DNA of 7,574 nucleotides from Alphaproteobacteria bacterium (lineage in GTDB: Bacteria > Pseudomonadota > Alphaproteobacteria > Sphingomonadales > Sphingomonadaceae), in contig JAQGLH010000188.1 of the NCBI GenBank assembly GCA_028293005.1, positions 1 to 7,574 on the forward strand, given 5' to 3'. This document shows positions 1 through 5,954 of the stretch, piece by piece. Each line of letters begins with the position of its first letter. Positions within the stretch are counted from its first letter, which is position 1. The translations under genes were made by a program, and so were the position numbers. Below the pieces are notes generated by a model that was given only the letters and a program-made list of their open reading frames with translations, was not told where the DNA came from and made no database searches.

Positions 1-340
1 TCGGATGGCCCTGCTCGCCGAACAGATCCCAATATTGGACCGGATTGTCGCCGTAGGCCCAGTCGCCGTCGCCGATCTCGGCGGCGCGCGCGGCAAAGGC
101 GGCGTGGGTCCTGGCGGTCGCGGAGCCGGCCATCGCCAGCCCGGAGAGATCGCCTTTCACGTCGGCGACGAACATCGGCACGCCCGCTCGCGAGAAGCCT
201 TCCGCCAGGCCCTGCAGGGTGACCGTCTTGCCGGTGCCGGTTGCGCCGGCGATCAGCCCGTGGCGGTTGGCGCGATTGAGGACGAGCTGCTGCGGCTTGC
301 CTCCGCCGAGGCCGATGAAAATACCCGCGCTATCGTCCAC
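1..340 (-). CDS. HerA-like / DUF853 (YjgR-type) ATPase, N-terminal part, cut by window edge
   Basis: Only the first 113 residues are in the window; the gene continues past base 1. The protein opens with [18 protein letters not shown] and then has a Walker A motif GATGTGKT at residues 32-39, followed by the stretch [16 protein letters not shown] at about 57-72. That stretch is characteristic of the DUF853/YjgR branch of the HerA-FtsK ATPases. Members are P-loop proteins of roughly 500 residues, predicted to be cytoplasmic and hexameric; their role is poorly known, and the Walker B and arginine-finger regions lie outside the window. Two GTG codons stand in tandem (343 and 340). The second is chosen because GGAGG lies 5 nt before it but only 2 nt before the first. 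The gap to the upstream cyclase gene is 137 bp and holds a G-quadruplex motif. The family assignment is firm, the exact start less so. Confidence 0.87.
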   Translation of the reverse strand, partial: MDDSAGIFIGLGGGKPQQLVLNRANRHGLIAGATGTGKTVTLQGLAEGFSRAGVPMFVADVKGDLSGLAMAGSATARTHAAFAARAAEIGDGDWAYGDNPVQYWDLFGEQGHP

Positions 341-423
341 CACAGCCTCCCTCGCCGAATGCGCCTTCGCTATCCCTTATGTGCGCGGGAGCGGCAAGGG
401 TGCCTGGTCGGGGCCGGAAGATT

Positions 424-445
424 GGGGCCGGGAATGGGGACGGGG
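424..445 (+). other. Predicted G-quadruplex motif in the gap upstream of the HerA-like gene
   Basis: Four runs of three or four G with short loops (GGGG-CC-GGG-AAT-GGGG-AC-GGGG) fit the standard intramolecular quadruplex pattern. A fifth GGGG lies at 410-413, and the octamer GGGGCCGG occurs twice, at 410 and 424. The G-rich strand is the template strand for the flanking minus-strand genes. The motif starts 84 bp upstream of the HerA-like start codon and ends 32 bp beyond the cyclase stop codon. Folding in the cell is not shown. Confidence 0.6.
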
Positions 446-477
446 AGCCGGTCGGCTGCGGTGCCTTGTCGCACGAC

Positions 478-1512
478 TCAGGCGGGAAAGGGCAACGGTT
501 CGGGCGGATTCTGAAGCTTGGGCGCGGAAGAATCCGGATCGGGCCTGGCGGGATCGAGGGTCGTCGAGATGCGCAGCGAGGTGCCCTCGCGCTTGGCCTC
601 GTACATCAACTGGTCCGCGCGCTGGACATCGACATCGGTGAAGCTTGCCTCGCGGGGGCCGAGCAGCAGCACGCCCGTGCTGCAGCCAATCGGATAGGGC
701 AGGCGATTGAGCACGCCGTCCATTCTTTTGTGCAGCTGACGGGCGATCCGATAGCCTTCGGTTTCGCTGCCAACGGGTATGAACAGCAGAAATTCGTCGC
801 CGCCGATGCGGGCGAACAGGTCGTCCTCGCGGACCATCATACTGACCTGCGTGGCGAAGGTCTTGAGCATCTCGTCGCCGGCGGCGTGGCCGTGCTTGTC
901 GTTGACCTTCTTGAAGCCGTCGAGGTCGACATACGCGAGGATATTCCAGCCGCGATCGTCCTGCGCTCGCGCGACCTCGTAGAAGGCCTGGCGATTGAGG
1001 ATGCCGGTGAGCGGGTCGAAGCGGGCGCGCTGCCACTCGCTGTCGTAGCTATGCCTGACGCTACCCACCAGCACGACCATCATCACGACGGCGAGCGCGC
1101 GCATCGCCATGTTCCATTCGACCGCGACAGTGCCGACAGGATAGAAAGCGAAGCCGTTGGCCGAAAGCGACGCGACCGCGCAAGCCAAGCCGACGATGAT
1201 TCCAGCCCGGCGACCAAGCCCCCAGGCGGCAAGACAGATGGTCAACAGGTAGAGCGGACCGAACCAGAGGTGCACGCCGGTCGCGGCATCGCACAAGCCG
1301 ACCGTCGCGACGGCGATCAGGATGGCTCCCCACGCCTCCCGCACGGGGATCGCGGCAGCCCATGCCATCATCGCGTCGACGCGTTTCTCGAGCGGCGAAC
1401 GGCGCACGTCGGGGCCGCGAAGACTGGAGGTTCTCGCGGCATGCCGTTTGGTGCCCCTGGGGCTGTTGCCCTGGGCAGATGTCGAGGCGGTCGGTTCGAC
1501 TGCAAACGTCAT
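478..1512 (-). CDS. Membrane diguanylate cyclase with four predicted helices and a GGDEF domain
   Basis: The product (344 residues) should make cyclic di-GMP from two GTP. After a basic, probably cytoplasmic N-terminus come four hydrophobic segments at about 60-79, 82-99, 102-123 and 136-153; the second has the pattern FGPLYLLTICLAAWGLGRR seen in small membrane sensor modules of kinases and cyclases. The GGDEF domain follows with almost no linker: DPLTGILNR at 166-174, DLDGFKKVNDKHGHAAGD at 196-213, and the catalytic loop IGGDEF at 236-241. RxxD (R228-D231) sits exactly five residues before the loop, so both the active site and the product-inhibition site look intact. No EAL domain is present. 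The tail after about 315 is proline-rich. The ATG at 1512 follows GGGGCGGA, a weak ribosome site; ATGs at residues 48 and 49 have nothing better. The signal sensed is unknown. Confidence 0.95.
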   Translation of the reverse strand: MTFAVEPTASTSAQGNSPRGTKRHAARTSSLRGPDVRRSPLEKRVDAMMAWAAAIPVREAWGAILIAVATVGLCDAATGVHLWFGPLYLLTICLAAWGLGRRAGIIVGLACAVASLSANGFAFYPVGTVAVEWNMAMRALAVVMMVVLVGSVRHSYDSEWQRARFDPLTGILNRQAFYEVARAQDDRGWNILAYVDLDGFKKVNDKHGHAAGDEMLKTFATQVSMMVREDDLFARIGGDEFLLFIPVGSETEGYRIARQLHKRMDGVLNRLPYPIGCSTGVLLLGPREASFTDVDVQRADQLMYEAKREGTSLRISTTLDPARPDPDSSAPKLQNPPEPLPFPA

Positions 1513-1583
1513 TCCGCCCCGGTAATAAGTTCACGCTAATTTTTCATGAATTTTTTTGCCTGACCAAGGCATCAACCGCGTTT

Positions 1584-1754
1584 TTAGCGGAACGGGGCGC
1601 ACTCGCGCCGGGCGAGATCAAGGACCGCAAGCCGGGCGCGATATTGCGAGATCAGCGCCCTGCTGCGCTCGATCCCGCGGCGCAGGCGCCGCCGGACCTC
1701 ATCCTCGCTGGGTGGCTCGTCGTGCCCGGGAAGGGGCGTCGTGTCGCGCGGCAT
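1584..1754 (-). CDS. Probable small charged helical protein, 56 residues, unknown function
   Basis: I do not recognise this protein. The ORF starts at an ATG with AGGA placed 8 nt upstream, has no earlier in-frame start (a TGA lies seven codons before), and ends in TAA 71 bp before the membrane cyclase gene on the same strand. Residues 1-18 are proline- and acid-rich (MPRDTTPLPGHDEPPSED). Residues 19-50 are rich in Arg, Ala and Leu and should form one amphipathic helix (EVRRRLRRGIERSRALIS, then QYRARLAVLDLARRE). There is one Cys near the C-terminus and no membrane segment or signal peptide. Codon third positions are G/C-rich, like the neighbours. An AT-rich stretch upstream could hold its promoter. 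Chance ORFs of this length occur in GC-rich DNA, so coding status is likely but not proven. Confidence 0.45.
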   Translation of the reverse strand: MPRDTTPLPGHDEPPSEDEVRRRLRRGIERSRALISQYRARLAVLDLARRECAPFR

Positions 1755-1806
1755 TCCGCATGTCCTGATCGTTCATCTGCAACACAATGTACTAACCTAG
1801 ATCAGG

Positions 1807-1837
1807 GTATAACACTAAGCCTCTGGATAAGTTTCAG
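1807..1837 (-). promoter_or_regulatory. Weak promoter candidate for the small ORF
   Basis: The stretch 1780-1850 is clearly more AT-rich than its surroundings. On the minus strand it holds TTATAC (1812-1807), usable as a -10 element about 53 bp before the small ORF. Upstream, CTGAAA (1837-1832) or TGAAAC (1836-1831) could be a poor -35 at slightly long spacing. This rests only on similarity to the sigma-70 consensus. Confidence 0.25.
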
Positions 1838-2012
1838 TAATTTTAAAAGCGTCAGGACTTGGCACGACGACGCGACGGTCTTTGGGCGTTGAAAGAAGTG
1901 TAGCTTTGCCTTCTGGCGCGGTCCGAGGTCCCGCCCCATTCGCTTCTGGCGGTCGGAAGCGCATCGAGCGCCGGCATATTTGTCGGAGCGGGGCGAAGCA
2001 GAGGCGAAAGGT

Positions 2013-2870
2013 TCAGTGCAGGTCGGACGCAGCCGGGTCCAAGCGCAGGTACCACGGGTCGAAGTCGGCGAAGTCGATCGCGCGGGCGCGGTCGATCAAG
2101 GTCGCGGTGCGGCGAGCGATGCGGAGCAGACCGGCTGCCGCGAGCGATTTCAGGCAGCGGTTGACGTGAACCGAGGTGAGGCCGAGCGCGTCGGCGAGCT
2201 GGGTCTGGGTCAACGGCAAGGGAAAGCTGGCTTCGCGGCCTTCGTCTATCTTCCCATAACGGGCGGCGATCTCGCAAATCAAATGGGCGATACGCTCCTC
2301 CGCACTGCGCCGGCCTAGGTTGACCATCCATTGCTCGAGCGTCGCCGCGTGGATCAGCGAATCGCGCCAAAAGGCTTCGGCGATGGCGGGAGAGCGTGCG
2401 GCGAGCGCGCGCAGAGGCGCGGCGGGAACACGCGCGATGCGGCAAGGGGTGAGCGCCTGAAGCCCGGTCAGCCCGTCGTTGCACAGCACGCTCTTCCAAT
2501 CCGCCATGTCGCCGGGGAGAAACAGGCCGCAGATCTGGCGGCCGCCGGCCCTGGTCATACCCGCCCGGCCAGCCAGACCATCGAGCATGATCACGGCGTG
2601 CCTGCCGGCGCTCTCCACCGGCTTGCTGATGGAGCGGCCGGCGGCGACCGCCACCTCGTGGGCCGGAAGGCCCAGGATCGCTTCGCGCTGCTGCGGGTCG
2701 AGCTCCGAGTGGCTCGACAGGTGAACGACGAACGGACCGAGATCGGGGCGATCCTTGCGCCCCGTCACCAGGCTTGATGCGCTCGTGCCGGCCCAGCCCG
2801 CGGCGTCTGTGGATCGCCGTTTAGCGGCACGTGTGAATTTGGTGCCCTGGATAACATTGGTCGCCCGCAT
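2013..2870 (-). CDS. Crp/Fnr-family transcription regulator
   Basis: A 285-residue protein with a cyclic-nucleotide-binding-like beta-roll (about 45-150, ending LFLPGDMADWKSVL and TPCRIARVP), a long dimer helix (about 160-185) and a C-terminal winged helix-turn-helix (about 186-255). The recognition region is LTQTQLADALGLTSVHVNRCL at 220-240. In the beta-roll the Gly-Glu and Arg-Ser pairs with which true CRP binds cAMP are absent, and the five cysteines are not spaced as in the Fnr iron-sulfur cluster, so the ligand is unknown. The ATG at 2870 has AAGGG 7 nt upstream; this gives an N-terminal extension of about 35 basic, low-complexity residues compared with the usual 230-250. A GTG at residue 35 would remove it but has no ribosome site. 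The gene follows the sensor-LuxR regulator by 123 bp, a gap with repeated TACG elements, which suggests control by that protein. Confidence 0.93.
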   Translation of the reverse strand: MRATNVIQGTKFTRAAKRRSTDAAGWAGTSASSLVTGRKDRPDLGPFVVHLSSHSELDPQQREAILGLPAHEVAVAAGRSISKPVESAGRHAVIMLDGLAGRAGMTRAGGRQICGLFLPGDMADWKSVLCNDGLTGLQALTPCRIARVPAAPLRALAARSPAIAEAFWRDSLIHAATLEQWMVNLGRRSAEERIAHLICEIAARYGKIDEGREASFPLPLTQTQLADALGLTSVHVNRCLKSLAAAGLLRIARRTATLIDRARAIDFADFDPWYLRLDPAASDLH

Positions 2871-2923
2871 TCCCTAGCCCTTGTCGGCTGAACTCTCCCT
2901 AAACTCAAAGACTTCAATGGCTA

Positions 2924-2977
2924 TGACGTACGGAGCTTTATCATCCCATACGGAAGACCCCTACGTATCTTTACGAA
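2924..2977 (-). promoter_or_regulatory. Cluster of TACG elements before the Crp/Fnr gene, candidate FixJ/NarL-type operator
   Basis: On the plus strand TACGGA occurs at 2929 and again at 2949, exactly 20 bp apart; TACGTA follows at 2962 and TACGAA at 2972, 10 bp later. Two sites are palindromic cores (CGTACG at 2927-2932, TACGTA at 2962-2967). Read on the minus strand, 2968-2961 is ATACGTAG and 2931-2924 is GTACGTCA, which match the FixJ consensus GTAMGTAG (as I recall it) at 7 and 6 of 8 bases. They lie 91 and 54 bp before the Crp/Fnr start. NarL/FixJ-family half-sites commonly begin with TAC. The binding protein is inferred to be the product of the upstream gene. Confidence 0.4.
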
Positions 2978-2993
2978 TTCAGGCGTCCGAAGT

Positions 2994-4886
2994 TCAGGTG
3001 GCGGGACGCGCCGCGCGCAGGCCGGCTTCGATCGCGGTCTGCACGAGCTCGGGCAGCGAGGTGACGTCGAGACGCTCCATGATGTGCGCGCGGTGCAGCT
3101 CGACCGTGCGCGGGCTGATGCCGAGAAGCTGACCGATCGACTTGTTCGTCCCGCCGGCGAGCAGCCCCTCGAGCACATCGCGCTCGCGGGTCGAAAGGCG
3201 GCTGATCCGCGCCGCCGCGGCGCGGTTGCTGGAGCTCGGTTCGGTCTTGACGATGTCCGCAAGGGAAATGCCCACTGCGGTCAGCAGTGCCTCGTCATCG
3301 AACGTGGAGAGATAGTCGGACGCGCCGGCCTTCATTGCCTTGACCGCCGTCTCGATGTTGTCGGTCGGCGTGCCGAGCACCAGCACCGGCATGCGGATCG
3401 AGCGGGCGCGAAGCTCGCGCAACGTGTCTAGCGAGGCGTCCCCGATCGTGCGCCGGTCGAGCAGGATGCAGCCGGGGCTGAGCGCCGACGCCACATCGAG
3501 CAGCGCCCGCACTGTTGGGAATGATTTGGTGCGAAAGCCCTTGCCGGCGAGCATCCTGCCCAACGGCCGTCCGACGCGCTCGCCCGCGACGAGGTAGATG
3601 TGGTGCGAATCATGCCGTGTGATGTCGCTCGTGATTCCGCCTACCCGAACAACCCGGCCGCCCTCGTCGCGGATCGGAAAGGCGGTGTCCCGCAGCCAGC
3701 GGGTGGCGCCATCGGAAAGACGGGTGATGCGGTATTCGAATTCCTCGACTGCTCCTTCGGCAACCCGCGCCAGCGCGGTCCGGCCGATCGCCCGATCGTC
3801 GGGATGCGTGCGGCTGGACCAATGTTCGACCGAGCGCGATGCCGGGAGGTCGGGCTCGCCGAACATCGCCTCGAATGCTTCGCTGCGATAGTCGACCAGG
3901 CCGGTCCCGGGATCGACGATCCACATCACGTTGCTGCTGTTCTCGGCGAATGCCCGGAATAGTCCCTCACTTGCGCGCAATTGCGCTTCGACCTGCTTCT
4001 GGCCGGTGATTTCGACGATCGCGCCGATGAAGCTGACCGGCTTATCCTGAGAAAAACTGGTCTGTCCCCAGGTCGAGACCCAGCGCTCGAGACCGTCGGT
4101 AACGCCGATCACGCGATAATCGATCTGGTAGATGCCGTCGCCTTTCGGGTCGATGCAGCCGCGGATCGCCGCCTGCACCGATGGCCGGTCCTCATCGTGG
4201 ATCGCCGCTTCGAATGTCGCGTCGGTGACGCGCGCTCCCGGCGGGAGTCCCCACATTGCGCGGATGCCGTCGGTCCACTCCAGCTTGTTGGTGTTCGGGT
4301 CCCAGGAATAGACTTCGAGGCCGACCAATCGGTTTGCCATCTTCAGCCTTTCCTCGCTTTGGCGGAGCTGCCGTTCGGCTCGCTCCCGCTGGATGACTGC
4401 CCAAAGGCGATCTCCGACCCGCCCGACCAACGCGACTTCATCGTCGTTCCAGTGCCGCGGCCCGGCCTGGTGCACGAACAAAATGGCGGCGAGCGTTCCG
4501 TCCTTGATCAGCGGAAAGTTGATCACCGCGCGCACCCGATGGCGGGTGTAGACCTCTTCGATCGGGTCGCCCCGCGCGATTCCCTCTGCTAGGGCATCCT
4601 CGTAGCGGGTCATGATCCCTGCCCGAAGCGACGCCGCCATGGCGGGGCCGAGATCTTCGAGCCGGTGGCGGCCGCTGACATCGGGCATCGCCGCCGCCTG
4701 CCACCCGTCGTTGATCATGATATATTCGCCGGTGGCGTCGATCTCGGAATAACCCACCCGATCGACGCACAGGTGACGCCCGAGCATTTCCGCGGCCACG
4801 CGCATTGCCTCGCGCGGGTCGCCGATCAGTTGCAGCCGGTCTCCGAGCTGAAGCAGGAAGCTGTCGTCGGGGCTGCGATTGTGCAT
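2994..4886 (-). CDS. GAF-PAS-PAS sensor fused to a degenerate receiver and LuxR/FixJ-type HTH
   Basis: A 630-residue soluble regulator. Domains in order: GAF (about 24-165); a short charged coiled linker (RERAERQLRQSEERL, 167-181); PAS (about 186-300); a second PAS (about 308-425, with HPDD and the end motif GGITSDIT); a receiver-like domain (about 429-545); and a LuxR-type HTH (562-622, LSTRERDVLEGLLAGGTNKS, then ISPRTVELHRAHI). No histidine-kinase segment (H-box or ATPase) is present. The receiver keeps the phospho-acceptor position (LLD, D477) and the FixJ-like MKAGASDYL and FDDEALL segments. The acidic pair is replaced (A434, G435) and the switch lysine is lost (YLST instead of the usual x-x-x-K-P). 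DNA binding is therefore probably controlled by the GAF/PAS domains, not by phosphorylation. The ATG at 4886 with GGTGA 5 nt before is chosen; GTG at 4895 and TTG at 4934 are alternatives. The PAS and GAF ligands are unknown, and no LOV cysteine motif is seen. Confidence 0.94.
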   Translation of the reverse strand: MHNRSPDDSFLLQLGDRLQLIGDPREAMRVAAEMLGRHLCVDRVGYSEIDATGEYIMINDGWQAAAMPDVSGRHRLEDLGPAMAASLRAGIMTRYEDALAEGIARGDPIEEVYTRHRVRAVINFPLIKDGTLAAILFVHQAGPRHWNDDEVALVGRVGDRLWAVIQRERAERQLRQSEERLKMANRLVGLEVYSWDPNTNKLEWTDGIRAMWGLPPGARVTDATFEAAIHDEDRPSVQAAIRGCIDPKGDGIYQIDYRVIGVTDGLERWVSTWGQTSFSQDKPVSFIGAIVEITGQKQVEAQLRASEGLFRAFAENSSNVMWIVDPGTGLVDYRSEAFEAMFGEPDLPASRSVEHWSSRTHPDDRAIGRTALARVAEGAVEEFEYRITRLSDGATRWLRDTAFPIRDEGGRVVRVGGITSDITRHDSHHIYLVAGERVGRPLGRMLAGKGFRTKSFPTVRALLDVASALSPGCILLDRRTIGDASLDTLRELRARSIRMPVLVLGTPTDNIETAVKAMKAGASDYLSTFDDEALLTAVGISLADIVKTEPSSSNRAAAARISRLSTRERDVLEGLLAGGTNKSIGQLLGISPRTVELHRAHIMERLDVTSLPELVQTAIEAGLRAARPAT

Positions 4887-5029
4887 CGATGTCACCGATA
4901 AGGGATTAGGCTGACGCCGCCGCCCGTTCGTCAATCTGCGTTAAGTTTGGAGCGGGATCCTTGTTTCGACACTGGCGCCGACATAAGCGGGAACGAGCCC
5001 GGGTGCCGGCTGCAACGGCGCGAGCGCGA

Positions 5030-5410
5030 TCAGGCGAGCGGCGTCTCGACGATCGCGTCGACCCGGTTCGGATAGAAAGCGAGATGCCCGCTGATCGCGG
5101 CGACATCTTCGAACGGTGCCTCGTAGCTCCAGGCCGCATTGACCGATCGCTCGCCGCCTTCGGCGATGCTGTAATAAGACGCGTCGCCCTTGAACTGGCA
5201 ATGGGTGCTGTGGTCCGTCCGCTGCATCAGCGCCATGTCGACGTCGCCACGCGGGATGTAATAGACCGGCGGGTAATTCGCTTCGCGGAGCATCAGTGCG
5301 TTCGCGCTGTCGGCGATCGTCCGCTCGCCGAGAGTGACGACGACGCGCCCCGCGGCCGGCTCGATCGCAATGGGATGACCAGGTGTTCCGGCGTTGATCG
5401 ATTGCGTCAT
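5030..5410 (-). CDS. DUF427 domain protein
   Basis: The 126-residue product is one complete DUF427 domain (also called NTP_transf_9), the usual length for single-domain members. Family hallmarks are present in order: HPIAIEP (12-18), the strand GRVVVTLGERTIADS (21-35), YPPVYYIPRGDV (47-58), RTDHSTHCQFKGDASYYSI (64-82), AWSYEAPFED (93-102) and GHLAFYPNRVD (108-118). It is a small cytoplasmic beta-rich protein whose biochemical activity is, to my knowledge, not established. The ATG at 5410 is chosen because AGGAGG ends 5 nt upstream. The ATG at 5413 is only 2 nt from it, and the GTG at 5416 overlaps it. The gene follows the complex I subunit gene after 98 bp on the same strand and may be co-transcribed with it. 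It precedes the sensor-LuxR gene by 143 bp. Confidence 0.95.
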   Translation of the reverse strand: MTQSINAGTPGHPIAIEPAAGRVVVTLGERTIADSANALMLREANYPPVYYIPRGDVDMALMQRTDHSTHCQFKGDASYYSIAEGGERSVNAAWSYEAPFEDVAAISGHLAFYPNRVDAIVETPLA

Positions 5411-5508
5411 CATCACCTCCTCGGCTCGGCCCTAGCGACCGGCGCGGCCGGGTTCAGCCGCGAACGATCATTTGGGCCCCGTCAACTGAGCACATGAGCT
5501 GATCGCCG

Positions 5509-5787
5509 TCACTTGAAATTGTCGGCGTAGGACTGCAGCCGCAGCTTGCGCTCCGATGGCGGCACGACGTGAAAATCGACGCCGTTGCGCTGGGCATATA
5601 GCGTCGCCGCTTCGAGCGTCGGGAAGGAGAGCGAGACCTGCTCGCTGGTGTCGGCGCCGCCGGACCAGCCGGTGAGCGGATCGGGTCGCTTGGGGCGCTT
5701 CGATTCGAACTGCAGTACCCAGTCTTCCGCGCGCGCCCGGCCCGACTGCATCGCATTCTTCGACCGCTGGAATATCCGTGCCGCCAT
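5509..5787 (-). CDS. NADH dehydrogenase (complex I) accessory subunit, NDUFS4-like
   Basis: A 92-residue protein of the ETC complex I subunit family (NDUFS4/AQDQ, 18-kDa type). In alphaproteobacteria and mitochondria it is a peripheral-arm supernumerary subunit of NADH:quinone oxidoreductase. Visible hallmarks are the start MAARIFQRSKNAMQSGRA, DWVLQFE (22-28), RPDPLTGWSG (34-43), FPTLEAATLYAQRNG (55-69), HVVPPSERKLRLQSY (73-87) and ADNF near the end. The length is normal for the bacterial form, and there is no targeting sequence or membrane segment. The ATG at 5787 has GAGGA 7 nt upstream and begins with the conserved MAARIFQ. An 18-residue upstream extension in the same frame is not needed. 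The gene stands alone, away from nuo genes, and is divergent from the GAF-GGDEF gene across 167 bp. Confidence 0.95.
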   Translation of the reverse strand: MAARIFQRSKNAMQSGRARAEDWVLQFESKRPKRPDPLTGWSGGADTSEQVSLSFPTLEAATLYAQRNGVDFHVVPPSERKLRLQSYADNFK

Positions 5788-5954
5788 TCTTTCTTCCTCA
5801 GCTTTGCGTCCGCAGGTGCGCAACCGGCGCCCACTAGTCAAGCCGACTCAGGTAATTGGGGGGACCGTTCCCGGCGCGTTTCGCTTTCGGTAGCAAATCG
5901 TTAACGCTGATTACGGTAAGACCGACATTCCCTTGCGTGGAACGGCTTTCCAAA
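5788..5954. promoter_or_regulatory. Divergent intergenic region between the complex I subunit and GAF-GGDEF genes
   Basis: These 167 bp must contain the promoters of both divergent genes. An AT-richer segment at 5889-5920 holds the palindrome CGTTAACG (5899-5906), and an interrupted palindrome GGGA-CCGT-TCCC lies at 5861-5872. I could not place convincing -35/-10 pairs or a GGAAC...CGTT stress-sigma promoter. The regulatory role is inferred from gene arrangement only. Confidence 0.35.

Noticed and set aside
379..1539. Long plus-strand reading frame (386 residues) antisense to the membrane cyclase
   Set aside because: The minus-strand frame encodes a complete GGDEF domain. The antisense product is an artefact of high GC content, with no domain-like pattern.
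1550..1573. GCCTGACCAAGGC hairpin next to a run of seven T, looking like a terminator
   Set aside because: The stem is only 4 bp. The T run precedes the hairpin on the plus strand and appears as A after it on the minus strand, so it fits a terminator in neither direction.
1822..1830. TTATCCAGA on the minus strand, one base from the DnaA box TTATCCACA
   Set aside because: A single imperfect box with no cluster, no AT-rich unwinding element and no dnaA nearby. It is not evidence of an origin.
1852..2499. Long minus-strand reading frame (215 residues) overlapping the Crp/Fnr gene, including a possible 41-residue ORF at 1852-1977
   Set aside because: The translation is Arg/Ala/Pro-rich shadow sequence in another frame of the Crp/Fnr gene. 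The ATG at 1977 has no ribosome site, and the 41-residue tail shows no recognisable features.
5443..5462. Inverted repeat CGCGGC...GCCGCG upstream of the DUF427 gene
   Set aside because: Six base pairs of pure GC are common by chance in this composition, and no T run or conserved context supports a role.
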